A stretch of 64,000 nucleotides of DNA from Rickettsia akari str. Hartford. GTDB lineage: Bacteria > Pseudomonadota > Alphaproteobacteria > Rickettsiales > Rickettsiaceae. Each line of letters begins with the position of its first letter. The stretch's first letter is position 1. The position numbers and the translations under genes are program-made. The stretch is from positions 558,001 through 622,000 of the forward strand of contig NC_009881.1 of NCBI RefSeq assembly GCF_000018205.1. Direction: 5' to 3'. Below the pieces are notes generated by a model. That model saw only the letters and a program-made list of their open reading frames with translations. It had not been told where the DNA came from and ran no database searches. Positions 30,753-39,854 of this stretch are shown here, piece by piece.

Positions 30753-32789
30753 TCAATGCCCAATTGCTTTATCTATAATCTTTTCCGCTTCCTCGCCACT
30801 AATTTTTGCTTTATCATTCAGAATGAGATTAGCATTCTTTAAGTCATCTCCTATTGCTTCTGCTCTTCCTTTTAAAATCTTAGCTAAAAACTGTTCGGCA
30901 AGAGCGTAATATGAGATTCTGTTACCTGGTTTTGCAAAGCCATGTCCTTCATCTTTGTAAAGTGCATAAACTACCGATATATTCTTTGCTTTCATGCTGT
31001 TTACAATCTGTTCTGATTCTGCCTGTACGACCCTCACATCGTGAGCACCTTGTGCTATAAATAAAGGCTTTTTGATATTATCAACAAAATTAATCGGTGA
31101 TCTTTTTCTTAAAAACTCTTGTTCTTCTTCAGTATCCCAAGGTCCTATACGTGTTTTATATATACTTAACAATGGTGTAATATAAGGAGCTTTAGATTGC
31201 ACATGAGTTAATAAATTAGACATACCTACAACATCAACACCGCAAGCAAATATGTCAGGGGTCATGGTAAGACCTACAAGCGTTGCATAACCTCCATAAC
31301 TTCCGCCCATAATACAAACTTTGTCAAAATCAACTATATTATTTTTAATAGCCCAGTTAACACCGTCAATTAAATCGGTGTGCATTTTACCGGCATATTC
31401 TAAATTACCGGCGTTTAAGAAATGTTTCCCAAAACCGGTAGAACCACGGTAATTTATACTTAAAACTGCGTAACCACGATTTGCAAGCCATTGATGCTCA
31501 GGATTGTATCCCCAGCTATCACGAGCCCACGGTCCGCCATGAACATTAATTATTAGCGGTACTTTTTTATCAGGAATATTATTTTCATCAAGCTTTACAT
31601 CATTGGGAAAAGTGATATAGCTAACTAAATCAAGCCCGTCACGTGACTTGATAATTACCGGTATCATCTTAGCAAGGCTATATTGCTCAAGTTCTTTGCG
31701 ATTAGTAAATAAAAATTCGGCTTTTTTATTTGCCCTATCATATTTATAATATTTCACCGGTGCATTATCAGCCATATAAGCAACGATCCAAGTTTTGTCG
31801 TCTAACGTCCTACTATTGATAATTAAATCACCACGATCAAGAGTCTGCAGATATTTCATATCATCTTCAATCTCTTTATCTAATATTTTATATGAAACTC
31901 TATCATAGTCTATGGATACTGCTTGCGGAGTGTGTTTGGTAGGATGCATAGTAAACAAACCGATATCGGCTTTTGGATCTTCAGCTAATATTACTTCGTT
32001 ATCTGTAGCGAGTGTTATCGCCTTAAGTGCTGAAGTATTGCGGTTACGCCCATCAAGCATATAAAGAATTTCGCCGCTAGCATCAAAACCTAGTATAGAA
32101 GTATTGAAAGAATCCTCCATTGAGATTTTAGTATATAATTTAGATGCTCCGTCTTTTAATTCATAATATTCAACGGCTCCATCTTTATCTAGTAAATTAC
32201 CGAATCTTAAATTTAAATTTTCATCAGTTACATAATCAGTAAATCTATCATTTTTATAAATGAGTTCTTTTTCTAAAGTATCTAGATTTAATTTATAAAT
32301 ATCAAAATATTCAGGATTACGCTCATTTAAATATATTAATATCTCATTTGGCTTTTTATAGCTCACTCCAGCTATACCGGCTTTAACGCCTCTTTCAGGA
32401 GTAAGTAATTTTGTCTCTTTGGTCTCTATGTTATAGCTATAAATTCGGTCATTTTCATCACCGTTAAAATCTTGTGTATATAAAATATTTTTATTATTAT
32501 AAGCTTTAGTATAAGACCAAATACCACGTCCTTTATCATTGGTGATGGCTTCTGCTTTACTAATATCATCTGATGGTGCTAGCCAAATATTTAAGACACC
32601 ATCTTGCGGTGCAACATACAGAATATATTTACCGTCGTGGGTTAGAGAAACCCTTGCTTTATCAGGGTTACCGAATAAAACTTTTCTTGGGATTATTTGA
32701 TTGTTATCCGTTATTGTTTGCTTTTGAAACATAAAAATACCGACACTTATTATTAATATAGTGCCTATAATATAGCAAATTTTACTCAT
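30753..32789 (-). CDS. S9 family (prolyl oligopeptidase-like) serine peptidase
   Basis: The 678-residue protein has an N-terminal membrane segment or uncleaved signal (residues 4-20) and a beta-propeller region (about 35-390) with repeated motifs such as VSLTHDGKYILYVAPQDG. An alpha/beta hydrolase domain follows. The nucleophile elbow is CIMGGSYGGYATLVG (Ser about residue 500), the Asp lies in QGAHDVRVV and the His in KDEGHGFAKPGN. It probably cleaves peptides in the periplasm or at the membrane. Its own promoter must lie upstream, next to a GCGGG half-repeat. Confidence 0.9.
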   Translation of the reverse strand: MSKICYIIGTILIISVGIFMFQKQTITDNNQIIPRKVLFGNPDKARVSLTHDGKYILYVAPQDGVLNIWLAPSDDISKAEAITNDKGRGIWSYTKAYNNKNILYTQDFNGDENDRIYSYNIETKETKLLTPERGVKAGIAGVSYKKPNEILIYLNERNPEYFDIYKLNLDTLEKELIYKNDRFTDYVTDENLNLRFGNLLDKDGAVEYYELKDGASKLYTKISMEDSFNTSILGFDASGEILYMLDGRNRNTSALKAITLATDNEVILAEDPKADIGLFTMHPTKHTPQAVSIDYDRVSYKILDKEIEDDMKYLQTLDRGDLIINSRTLDDKTWIVAYMADNAPVKYYKYDRANKKAEFLFTNRKELEQYSLAKMIPVIIKSRDGLDLVSYITFPNDVKLDENNIPDKKVPLIINVHGGPWARDSWGYNPEHQWLANRGYAVLSINYRGSTGFGKHFLNAGNLEYAGKMHTDLIDGVNWAIKNNIVDFDKVCIMGGSYGGYATLVGLTMTPDIFACGVDVVGMSNLLTHVQSKAPYITPLLSIYKTRIGPWDTEEEQEFLRKRSPINFVDNIKKPLFIAQGAHDVRVVQAESEQIVNSMKAKNISVVYALYKDEGHGFAKPGNRISYYALAEQFLAKILKGRAEAIGDDLKNANLILNDKAKISGEEAEKIIDKAIGH

Positions 32790-32877
32790 TACTAATGGTT
32801 TGTTATTTAAATTGATGTTCTTTTTATGTCATTTCAGCGTAGGCGGGAATAACATAATGGGCACGGGACGACAAAAA

Positions 32878-33513
32878 CTATACTCTCTCAATATTGCTTA
32901 AAAACCAATCAACTTCTTTAGTATTAGCATTACGTGTAAATGTCCATTCTTCTTTTAAATCTTCAATTTTGTCAACTACATTTTTACCTTGAAATAGTAA
33001 TTTAATAAAGATGTTATTACCAAACATGTAAATTTCTGAATATTTTGCACTTAAAGCTGATGAGTCAAAAACATCTCCATAAGATGGTATTATTTTTTCA
33101 AATGCTTCCAAGTATCTTTTATCTATGAGCTCAGATAATTCCTTAGAATCTTTTTTATAAGCAGCTTCTATAATCATTTGAAAAGCAGTTTTAGCATTAT
33201 TTATGAATTTAACCGGATCAAAAGAGTAAAGGCGTTTATGGACTTGTTCCATTCCATCTACGACCGCAGTTATATTATGTTCGACTATTATATCTTTAAA
33301 AGCTTTAATATCTTGGGCTGTTGGAATATTTTTTTCTTCTTTATTGGATTTGACTGTACTGTAAGTTACGTCCTTAATAACCGGTTCGCCAAAATAAGAT
33401 TTTTGCCTTGTCTGTTCCTCTTCTGAAGTAGAACCGAGAGTCGTAATTAATTTGTTTATAATGTAAAAAGCAATAACGGCAAAAATTAATAACTCTATTA
33501 TTTGAGGAGACAT
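32878..33513 (-). CDS. Tim44-domain protein
   Basis: The 211-residue protein has an N-terminal membrane segment (IIELLIFAVIAFYIINKLI), a charged linker, and a C-terminal Tim44-like domain. That domain includes FDPVKFINNAKTAFQMIIEA, LSELIDKRYLEAFEKII and the closing EEWTFTRN and WFLSNIE. In alphaproteobacteria such proteins (TimA) resemble mitochondrial Tim44, but their bacterial role is not firmly established. The 300 bases between it and rbfA contain a long AT-rich hairpin and no gene. Confidence 0.85.
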   Translation of the reverse strand: MSPQIIELLIFAVIAFYIINKLITTLGSTSEEEQTRQKSYFGEPVIKDVTYSTVKSNKEEKNIPTAQDIKAFKDIIVEHNITAVVDGMEQVHKRLYSFDPVKFINNAKTAFQMIIEAAYKKDSKELSELIDKRYLEAFEKIIPSYGDVFDSSALSAKYSEIYMFGNNIFIKLLFQGKNVVDKIEDLKEEWTFTRNANTKEVDWFLSNIERV

Positions 33514-33530
33514 TTTTTATTTTTTTTTAT

Positions 33531-33575
33531 TAAAAGATTATTCTATATATCTTAATATAAAAAAATAATCTTTTA
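33531..33575. other. AT-rich hairpin between rbfA and the Tim44-domain gene
   Basis: The perfect arms TAAAAGATTAT (33531-33541) and ATAATCTTTTA (33565-33575) are separated by 23 bases. It could end rbfA-side transcription or sit in the 5' region of the Tim44-domain gene. The rest of 33576-33814 shows no gene. Confidence 0.4.
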
Positions 33576-33814
33576 AAGTTATTTAATAAAAATAAGGATT
33601 TATTTTTATTTGAGTTATACTTAAAGTTTAAAAAAATTAAAAGATAACTAAAATATCTTGATTATTTCAATTATTATGATATTACCACTTTGTACATGAT
33701 GTTTAAACTCCATCATTGCAAAACATTTATAGCCTTTAGTCCATTTATGCTAGGTGGCTGTTGTATTAAAGTTTAATTTTTAAGCGTGTTTAGTATAACA
33801 GATAATTATTATTT

Positions 33815-34204
33815 TCAATGATTGAGTTTATCCCCTAGAACTTGTATATTTTTTAGCAACTCTTCCACTTTTATAGCATTATCAAATCCGTGATCGTAAT
33901 GAAATCTTATATCAGGTGAGAATTTCACATTTATTTTATTAGTAATAAAATTTCTGATAGCTTTTTTAGAATTATTTAATGCATTCATAACTTCATTTAT
34001 TGTTAGTTTAGTATTAAAAGGCAAGAAATAACAATTAGCTATTTTTAGATCAGCAGTAACTATAACTTTCGTAATAGTGAGCGGACAATTAAAAAGTCTG
34101 CTATCCAGCATTTTACCACGTCTTAGAATTTCGATTAATGCTTCATTTATAATGCTTGCTAATTTTTGTTGTCTATGAGAATTAGTTTTGGTTAATTTTT
34201 TCAT
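33815..34204 (-). CDS. rbfA: 30S ribosome-binding factor RbfA
   Basis: RbfA assists 16S rRNA 5' end maturation and 30S assembly. The 129-residue protein has [20 protein letters not shown] near the start, [17 protein letters not shown] in the KH-like core, [20 protein letters not shown] and [20 protein letters not shown] near the end, all typical. It lies just downstream of the YqaA-like gene on the same strand, with three bases between. Confidence 0.93.
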
Positions 34205-34207
34205 AAG

Positions 34208-34633
34208 TTAAAATATATACAATTCTAGAGCATAATAGCATACTTTTGCCAAACAACCAATCACTAAAAATTTTAGAAATTTTGTTTTAACAAAACCAGA
34301 GAATAAAGAAATAAAGCATCCCCAAAAAGGAAATGCCATTAAGAAAATTATAAATATCTCATATTTATAATATAATTTTGTTAAACTTTTATGTCTTAAG
34401 ATATTATGTTCATTTTTTGAAGCATAAAAGATATTTAAAACTATTCTTCCAAAAATATAATTGAATGCATGACCGCTAAGAGCAGCACAAATAGCTACTA
34501 ACAGCATTATTAAACTATTATAGCCCGCAAACACTTTCATAGAATGAAATATTAATTCATTCTGAAAACCGATAATAAGATTTGAGACAAAACTATCAAC
34601 GAATAATAAACTATATGCTTCAAATTGATTCAT
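34208..34633 (-). CDS. YqaA/DedA-like membrane protein
   Basis: From ATG 34633 the protein has 141 residues and starts MNQFEAYSLLFVDSFVSNLI. Several membrane helices are visible. The core SGHAFNYIFGRIV and KYEIFIIFLMAFPFWGCFIS, followed by a Gly/Phe-rich turn, is typical of YqaA, a small relative of the DedA/SNARE-associated family. Such proteins may act in lipid flipping, but that is inference. The frame extends to 34735, but the added 34 residues are encoded by a type A half-palindrome, so I reject the longer start. Confidence 0.78.
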   Translation of the reverse strand: MNQFEAYSLLFVDSFVSNLIIGFQNELIFHSMKVFAGYNSLIMLLVAICAALSGHAFNYIFGRIVLNIFYASKNEHNILRHKSLTKLYYKYEIFIIFLMAFPFWGCFISLFSGFVKTKFLKFLVIGCLAKVCYYALELYIF

Positions 34634-34675
34634 AAATGTAATATATTGAATTTTGATTATGTATGTTGTATTGCT

Positions 34676-34712
34676 TGATCCTTTTATTCCGTGGTCAAGC
34701 CACGGGGTGACA
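34676..34712. repeat. Half copy of palindromic repeat A
   Basis: It reads GATCCTTTTATTCCGTGGTC then AAGCCACGGGGTGACA. Only one arm is present, upstream of the YqaA-like gene. Confidence 0.6.
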
Positions 34713-34767
34713 AAATAGCAACATACCACAACCATTACTATCTAACACCAAAATAAAGTAACCGGCA

Positions 34768-35289
34768 ATGAAAAAGCAAATTATTTATCCTGATTTTATA
34801 GCACGAATTTTTTCTACGGCACTTGATTTATCATTATTTGCCTTTATAGCAATCCCAATATCACAATTTTGTTCTTTTAATTTATTATGGTTGTTCTTTA
34901 ATGATTATTTCCTTAGCAATAACATTAATCTTTATAATCCCAATGAAATGTTTAACTCAGTTATGAGTCAGGAATTTTATGAATATCTTAAAGCAGGAAA
35001 TTTTAATAAATATATTTTGTTTAATATCTCAATTTTTGCTACTAATATGTTAGTAATAGGCTCATATTTTGTAACGCTTTGGTATTATAAAGGTGCAACG
35101 CTTAGTAAAATGTTCCTACGTATGAAAGTCGTAGATGCCGTAACATTAAAGCGTCCAACTTTAAAGCAGTTAATTAAAAGATTTTTAGGGTATATGACTT
35201 TTCCTATAGGTATTTTTTTCATACTTTTTTCTTCTAAAAAACAAGCATTGCATGATAAGATAGCCGGAACAGTTGTTATTAAGTCTTAA
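34768..35289 (+). CDS. RDD family membrane protein
   Basis: The 173-residue protein starts KQIIYPDFIARIFSTALDLS, an RDD-family opening with the Arg and Asp (R and D in ARIFSTALDL). Helices follow at about 16-45 and 85-110, then YKGATLSKMFLRMKVVDA and a closing segment KQALHDKIAGTVVI, which is characteristic. The function of RDD proteins is mostly unknown, with some acting as ion exchangers. Start ATG 34768. Confidence 0.88.
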   Translation: MKKQIIYPDFIARIFSTALDLSLFAFIAIPISQFCSFNLLWLFFNDYFLSNNINLYNPNEMFNSVMSQEFYEYLKAGNFNKYILFNISIFATNMLVIGSYFVTLWYYKGATLSKMFLRMKVVDAVTLKRPTLKQLIKRFLGYMTFPIGIFFILFSSKKQALHDKIAGTVVIKS

Positions 35290-35293
35290 TATA

Positions 35294-35450
35294 TTATACT
35301 CGCTGAATTTGAAAAATTGGCTATGTTGTTTTTTGCTTTTAATCCTCACGTACTAGTTACGTACGCTGCGGTGAAAAGCTTCAAAACGCCTTGCTCTTTT
35401 CCAAATTGATCTTCGTATTGTATACCAACTCTTCATTTATAATGATATAT
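35294..35450. repeat. Palindromic repeat, type D
   Basis: It starts ACTCGCTGAATTTGAAAAAT, has CACGTACTAGTTACGTACGCTG in the middle and ends GCCTTGCTCTTTTCCAAATT with the flank ATAATGATATATACT. It fills the gap before recR and encodes a false N-terminal extension of that gene. Confidence 0.65.
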
Positions 35451-35459
35451 ACTCCGACT

Positions 35460-36065
35460 ATGAATAAAACAAATGATCATGAAATAGACCAGCTGATTTA
35501 TCTTTTTTCAAAATTGCCTGGGCTTGGTAGTAGGTCAGCAAGACGTATAGTGCTTTATCTACTACAAGACAAAGATGTTAGGTTAAAAAGCCTGATTAAT
35601 AACCTTGTAGAGATAGATAAGAAAATAGTAAAATGCAAGATTTGTGGTAATATGGATACGGAAAGTATTTGCTCTATTTGCTCTTCTAAATATAGAGATA
35701 AATCGGTTATTGCTGTTGTTGAAACCGTAGCTGAATTATGGGCAATGGAGCGTAGCGGTAATTTTAAAGGTTTATATCATGTACTAGGCCATAATTTATC
35801 GGCGGCTAGTAGGCAAAATCCTAGCATACTAAGGTTACCTGAACTACTTAAAAGATGTTTTGCAGAAAATATTAAAGAAGTTATTATTGCTACTAATTCT
35901 ACTTTAGAAGGTCAAACTACTGCCTATTTTATTACTGAATATTTAAAAGAGCATCCTGCTAAAATTTCTCGCCTTGCTAGCGGTATACCTATCGGAGGTG
36001 AACTTGATTATCTAGACGAAGGTACTTTATCTGCCGCTATTAACCTACGCCAACCTTTTGAGTAA
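35460..36065 (+). CDS. recR: Recombination mediator RecR
   Basis: RecR works with RecF and RecO to load RecA at gaps. From ATG 35460 the protein has 201 residues, the usual length. It shows [20 protein letters not shown] (helix-hairpin-helix), the four-cysteine zinc site [31 protein letters not shown] (Toprim) and the end [18 protein letters not shown]. The frame opens at 35391, but the first 23 residues come from a palindromic repeat, so the shorter start is preferred. Confidence 0.95.
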
Positions 36066-36181
36066 AAAATTATTGCTTTTACCTATCTAACTACTTAATA
36101 AAAATTAATTAAATTATTTTGTTAACAGTGCCATAGTGCAATAATTGAATTTTTTATTAAAAAAAATATGAGGTAAATATT

Positions 36182-36908
36182 ATGCCAAATGAGAATAATA
36201 ACGGTATCATTAACAACCAATAGCCCAAACGGTAAATATATGTCTCCAAGACCGGAATGAGTAAAACCTAACTGTGTGGTTATTACTTATTCTGTAATTG
36301 ATAATATTAATTCCACTCTTGAAGCCTTACAAGCACGAGGTGCAAGTGTTTATTACATAACTGATAAGGATGGAACGCAATATCAATATCATAATGATTT
36401 AATAGATCAAGCTTTTTATGCTGGCAAGAGTAGTTGGCAAGGAGAAGTAGGTGTTAATAAGTTTGGTATTGGGAATATGCTTATTAATGATGCAAAAAGT
36501 GATTTTGCTGAAGAGCAAATAGAGCAGTTATGTAAATTCCTTAAGGATATAAAAGTAAGATATCCGGATTTAGATTTAAAACATGATTTAGTAGGTTTTG
36601 GTGAAGTAACTAGCTGGTTTTGGTAGATATTCTGATACTACGCAAGATCAAAATAGTAAAGTATTATTAGGTCTTGATAGTACTGGAGAACAAGTTGATA
36701 CTTTACAAACAAAGTTAAAAGCATATGGTTATGGAGTAGCATCGACAAGCACTTTTGCTCAAATTACTCAACAAAAGCCGTCAGAGTATTTAATGACCGT
36801 TACGATACCGGTTTACCGAATAAAGTGCCGCCTATAACTTGGACTGAAGCAAGTGAATATGCATTATCAAAATTATTAGGGGAAGCACCAGCTGGGGATA
36901 TAATATAA
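36182..36908 (+). pseudogene. AmpD-like N-acetylmuramoyl-L-alanine amidase, broken
   Basis: The start ATG 36182 follows a good GAGGT site. The first frame (MPNENNNGI) breaks after about 14 residues, then the main frame (36276-36626) carries CVVITYSVIDNI and YYITDKDGTQYQYH. It also has QAFYAGKSSWQGEVGVNKFG and the HDLVGFGEVTSW region, matching Amidase_2 domains. Two of the usual zinc-binding His residues are Tyr or missing in what remains. After a stop at 36626, another frame gives LLGLDSTGEQVDTLQTKLKA, a peptidoglycan-binding-like repeat. At least two frame breaks make it inactive. Such amidases recycle muropeptides. Confidence 0.78.
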
Positions 36909-36940
36909 TTAAATATTATATCTTAATAATCATTCGACAA

Positions 36941-36974
36941 AGTGCTCTTTAATATTGAGTTATTAAAGAGCACT
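36941..36974. terminator. Perfect 14-base-pair hairpin after the amidase pseudogene
   Basis: AGTGCTCTTTAATA (36941-36954), loop TTGAGT, TATTAAAGAGCACT (36961-36974). It can end transcription from either side, between the amidase relic and the repeat-protein relic that converge here. There is no long T-run, so function is inferred. Confidence 0.6.
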
Positions 36975-36984
36975 TAAAGCTATA

Positions 36985-38920
36985 ACAAATCTTGATGAAA
37001 TTCTAGATGATGTTCACCGGAAAATTTTATTACATCATTATGATTCCATTGATGGTCCAAATTTATCAGTAATTCACCTTGTTCTATGTATTATACCTTT
37101 CTTTAAGGCATCTATAAATTTATCATACTGATTCTTATCTAGTTCTTCTTGTAATTTTTCACCAATTTTTCCGTAACAATCTAAATCTCTATATTTACCA
37201 AGCGGAATAACGTCGTTAATAGTCATATCATGCTCTTTTGCAATATGCCATATAATATTAGTAATAATTTCTTGGTGGCGATTAATTTGTTGTATAGTAC
37301 GAAATTGATGGATTTCTATAGGATCCCACTCTTTGGGTATCTCATAGTTATCATATTTAGGTAAGAGATTAGAATATTGCTGTATCTTTTTGTGATTGTT
37401 AATTAATGAAGCAACCTCTAAACCTATTTTAAGCACTTCTTGATTTTGAGCCTCATTGTTTAGAACTTCATCAATTTTTTCTAAAGCTAGATTATACTTC
37501 TTATCTGCAATCAAATCGATGCTAACCGTATCAACTATTTTTATAGCTTAGTCTGATGAAAAATGAAGTTTATTTGTAAGATTTTCTATATGGATTTGAG
37601 TGTTATGTTTTTCATGGTTTAGTAAAAATTCTAATTCCTTAACAGTATTATTTACTTGTGTATCTAGATAGAGAGTTATTTGAGGTACTGATGTGCTAGT
37701 TCGTATTGTTTAGTCTTTAATGTAATTTGAGCTAATGTATACGGTTCATTAACACTCTTACTAATTTTAATTATCTTATCTCTTAGGTTTGCTTTATTGA
37801 AAATTTTTTCAGAAGTAGAATATTTATTATATTTAGCCATATATTGAAAGATGTAACATGCCATTACAATTATCAGGTAAATTATTTTGCTTAATTGAAT
37901 TTAAGTTAGATTGAGAAATTGCGTTAGAATTCAAAATCATTTTTGCTAAAGTTTTTATATAATTAGAGGCATTTTGTATTAAATTTTCTGTTTCTGTAAA
38001 TTTTCCATTAAGCCTATAAATCGTAAATAAATTATAGAAGTGTCTATTTTGTCTTTTAACATGATCAATAATTGCCATTCAGATGATGATAAATTTTTTG
38101 TATTAACATATGCTGGACACAGATTAGTCCGACAACGATTATAAAGCTTCTTTTTCTTCACCATCACTTACTAAAGTCGGTAGCTGAGGATTAAGTAGTG
38201 TATACTCAAGTATTATTATTACTGCTTCATATTCTTAGTATTACTTAATATTCCTGAAAAATGAGCTAAGTTCATAAGATTTATAGTTATTGTATTTGTA
38301 TTTATTAAATTTTTATAACTTCAAGTTGTTTGTCAGATTTTATAAATATTACAATATGTTCTAAGAATTGAAGATATTGTGGATAATCTATTGTAGTTTT
38401 TAGTAATTTTGAAACTATATTGGCAGTATTAAGTAGATTTTTGGCTATTTTTTCCATAATTTGAATATTTTTTCTATTACTGCTATAAAAAAATATTTTT
38501 CGTGCATTATTGCATTATACTTATAAGTAATAAGATCTAAAGGATTTTAAAATGATATAGGTTTACATTTAAACTCAATTTCTTATTCATAGCTTTTGTG
38601 AATTATAGCAGTTTTATCTTGATTTATGTCATAATCTTCAAATAATTTGTGGCTTTTAAGGTCTTCATAATTATTATTATTTTAATAAACATTTTAGTAA
38701 TAATTTTTTATGTATATTACTTGCTATATTTGCTGTTTCTAAGGCTAATTTTTAAATCCTTTACGTTCTCTATAGTTTCTAAATAATTTTCTATTTTAAA
38801 CTTTCTAACTTCATCTTCGATAGATGTTGTTGTTCCTTGTAACATAATATCACCAACAAGCAGTAACCATAAAATATGGTTACTTTCAGAAAAGTTAATA
38901 GAAGACTTGTGTGATTTCAT
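36985..38920 (-). pseudogene. Large helical repeat (TPR-like) protein gene, shattered
   Basis: Fragments on the minus strand line up from about 38920 to 36985. They include MKSHKSSINFSESNHILWLL (38717-38920), a run with RHFYNLFTIYRLNGKFTETE (37833-38078), NEPYTLAQITLKTKQYELAH (37676-37864) and ADKKYNLALEKIDEVLNNEA (37074-37514), the last two like TPR helices. The end carries PIEIHQFRTIQQINRHQEII and NDVIPLGKYRDLDCYGKIGE before a stop, then LINLDHQWNHNDVIKFSG. Frames change at least five times. I read this as one decayed TPR-like gene of about 600 residues. Separate small genes are an alternative but fit the helical content less well. Confidence 0.6.
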
Positions 38921-39000
38921 ATAGAATGCCTAGTTATTGTTAACAAGGCATTGTATATTAATTTGATTCTTAGTCAAAAATTATTAATATTTTTTAATAA

Positions 39001-39768
39001 TTATCCACCGAATTGCTCTTTAATAATTCTATCTTCTAGCGTATGGTTTTTATTAAAGAGCAGTTTGATAGGCGTATCCGTAGTAGATTTAACGGTAACA
39101 TTTGTGATATTATTAAACTCCTGAAAATCGGCAGTAGCATTTACCGGTCGTTTATTTGTATTAAGTATTTTAAATTGAATTGTAGCAGATGCAAGCAGTA
39201 AAGCACCGTGCCATCTACGTGGTCTAAAAGAGCAGATAGGGGTTAGGCATAGCATATTTGATTCAAGCGGTAAAATAGGACCGCCGGCAGATAAATTGTA
39301 AGCACTACTTCCGGCAGGCGTTGCAATTAAAGCTCCGTCTGCTACTAATTCGCTCATTCTCTCTATTCCGTTTACGTCTATTCTAAATTTAGCAGCTTGA
39401 TTAGTTTTACGAAATATCGATACTTCGTTAATAGCAAGTGCGGTATATATTTGACCACTTATATCTTCAGCTTGCATAAGAAGAGGATTTAGAATAGAAA
39501 CAGTACTTTCATGTATATTTTGTGATAAATTCTTAGTATCTAAAGGATTCATTAAAAAGCCGAGGTTTCCTAAATTAACTCCATAAAAAGGTATATTAAG
39601 ATGCATATAGCGGTGAATATTATGTAGTAATGCTCCATCACCTCCTATTACGATAATTGCTTCTGCTTCCTCTATTTTACAATAATTATAGAGTTTTTTT
39701 ATTTCCTCTATAATAGCTAGATGTTTGGAATTTTGGTTATAAATTAATGCTATTTTATTTATATTCAT
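39001..39768 (-). CDS. nadK: NAD kinase
   Basis: NadK phosphorylates NAD to NADP. The 255-residue protein has the core motif AIIVIGGDGALLHNIHRYMH (GGDG), YGVNLGNLGFLMN, the NE-type INEVSIFRKT and DGALIATPAGSSAYNLSAGGPILP, all diagnostic. It is preceded by 86 bases of AT-rich spacing on its 5' side, shared with the divergent RNase J gene. No damage is seen. Confidence 0.95.
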   Translation of the reverse strand: MNINKIALIYNQNSKHLAIIEEIKKLYNYCKIEEAEAIIVIGGDGALLHNIHRYMHLNIPFYGVNLGNLGFLMNPLDTKNLSQNIHESTVSILNPLLMQAEDISGQIYTALAINEVSIFRKTNQAAKFRIDVNGIERMSELVADGALIATPAGSSAYNLSAGGPILPLESNMLCLTPICSFRPRRWHGALLLASATIQFKILNTNKRPVNATADFQEFNNITNVTVKSTTDTPIKLLFNKNHTLEDRIIKEQFGG

Positions 39769-39854
39769 TATACGAATTTCTTTTTTAATATATAGACGCT
39801 TAACTCATAATAAGTTATAAGAATAAAGTAATAAAATAAATATTAAGTTAAATT

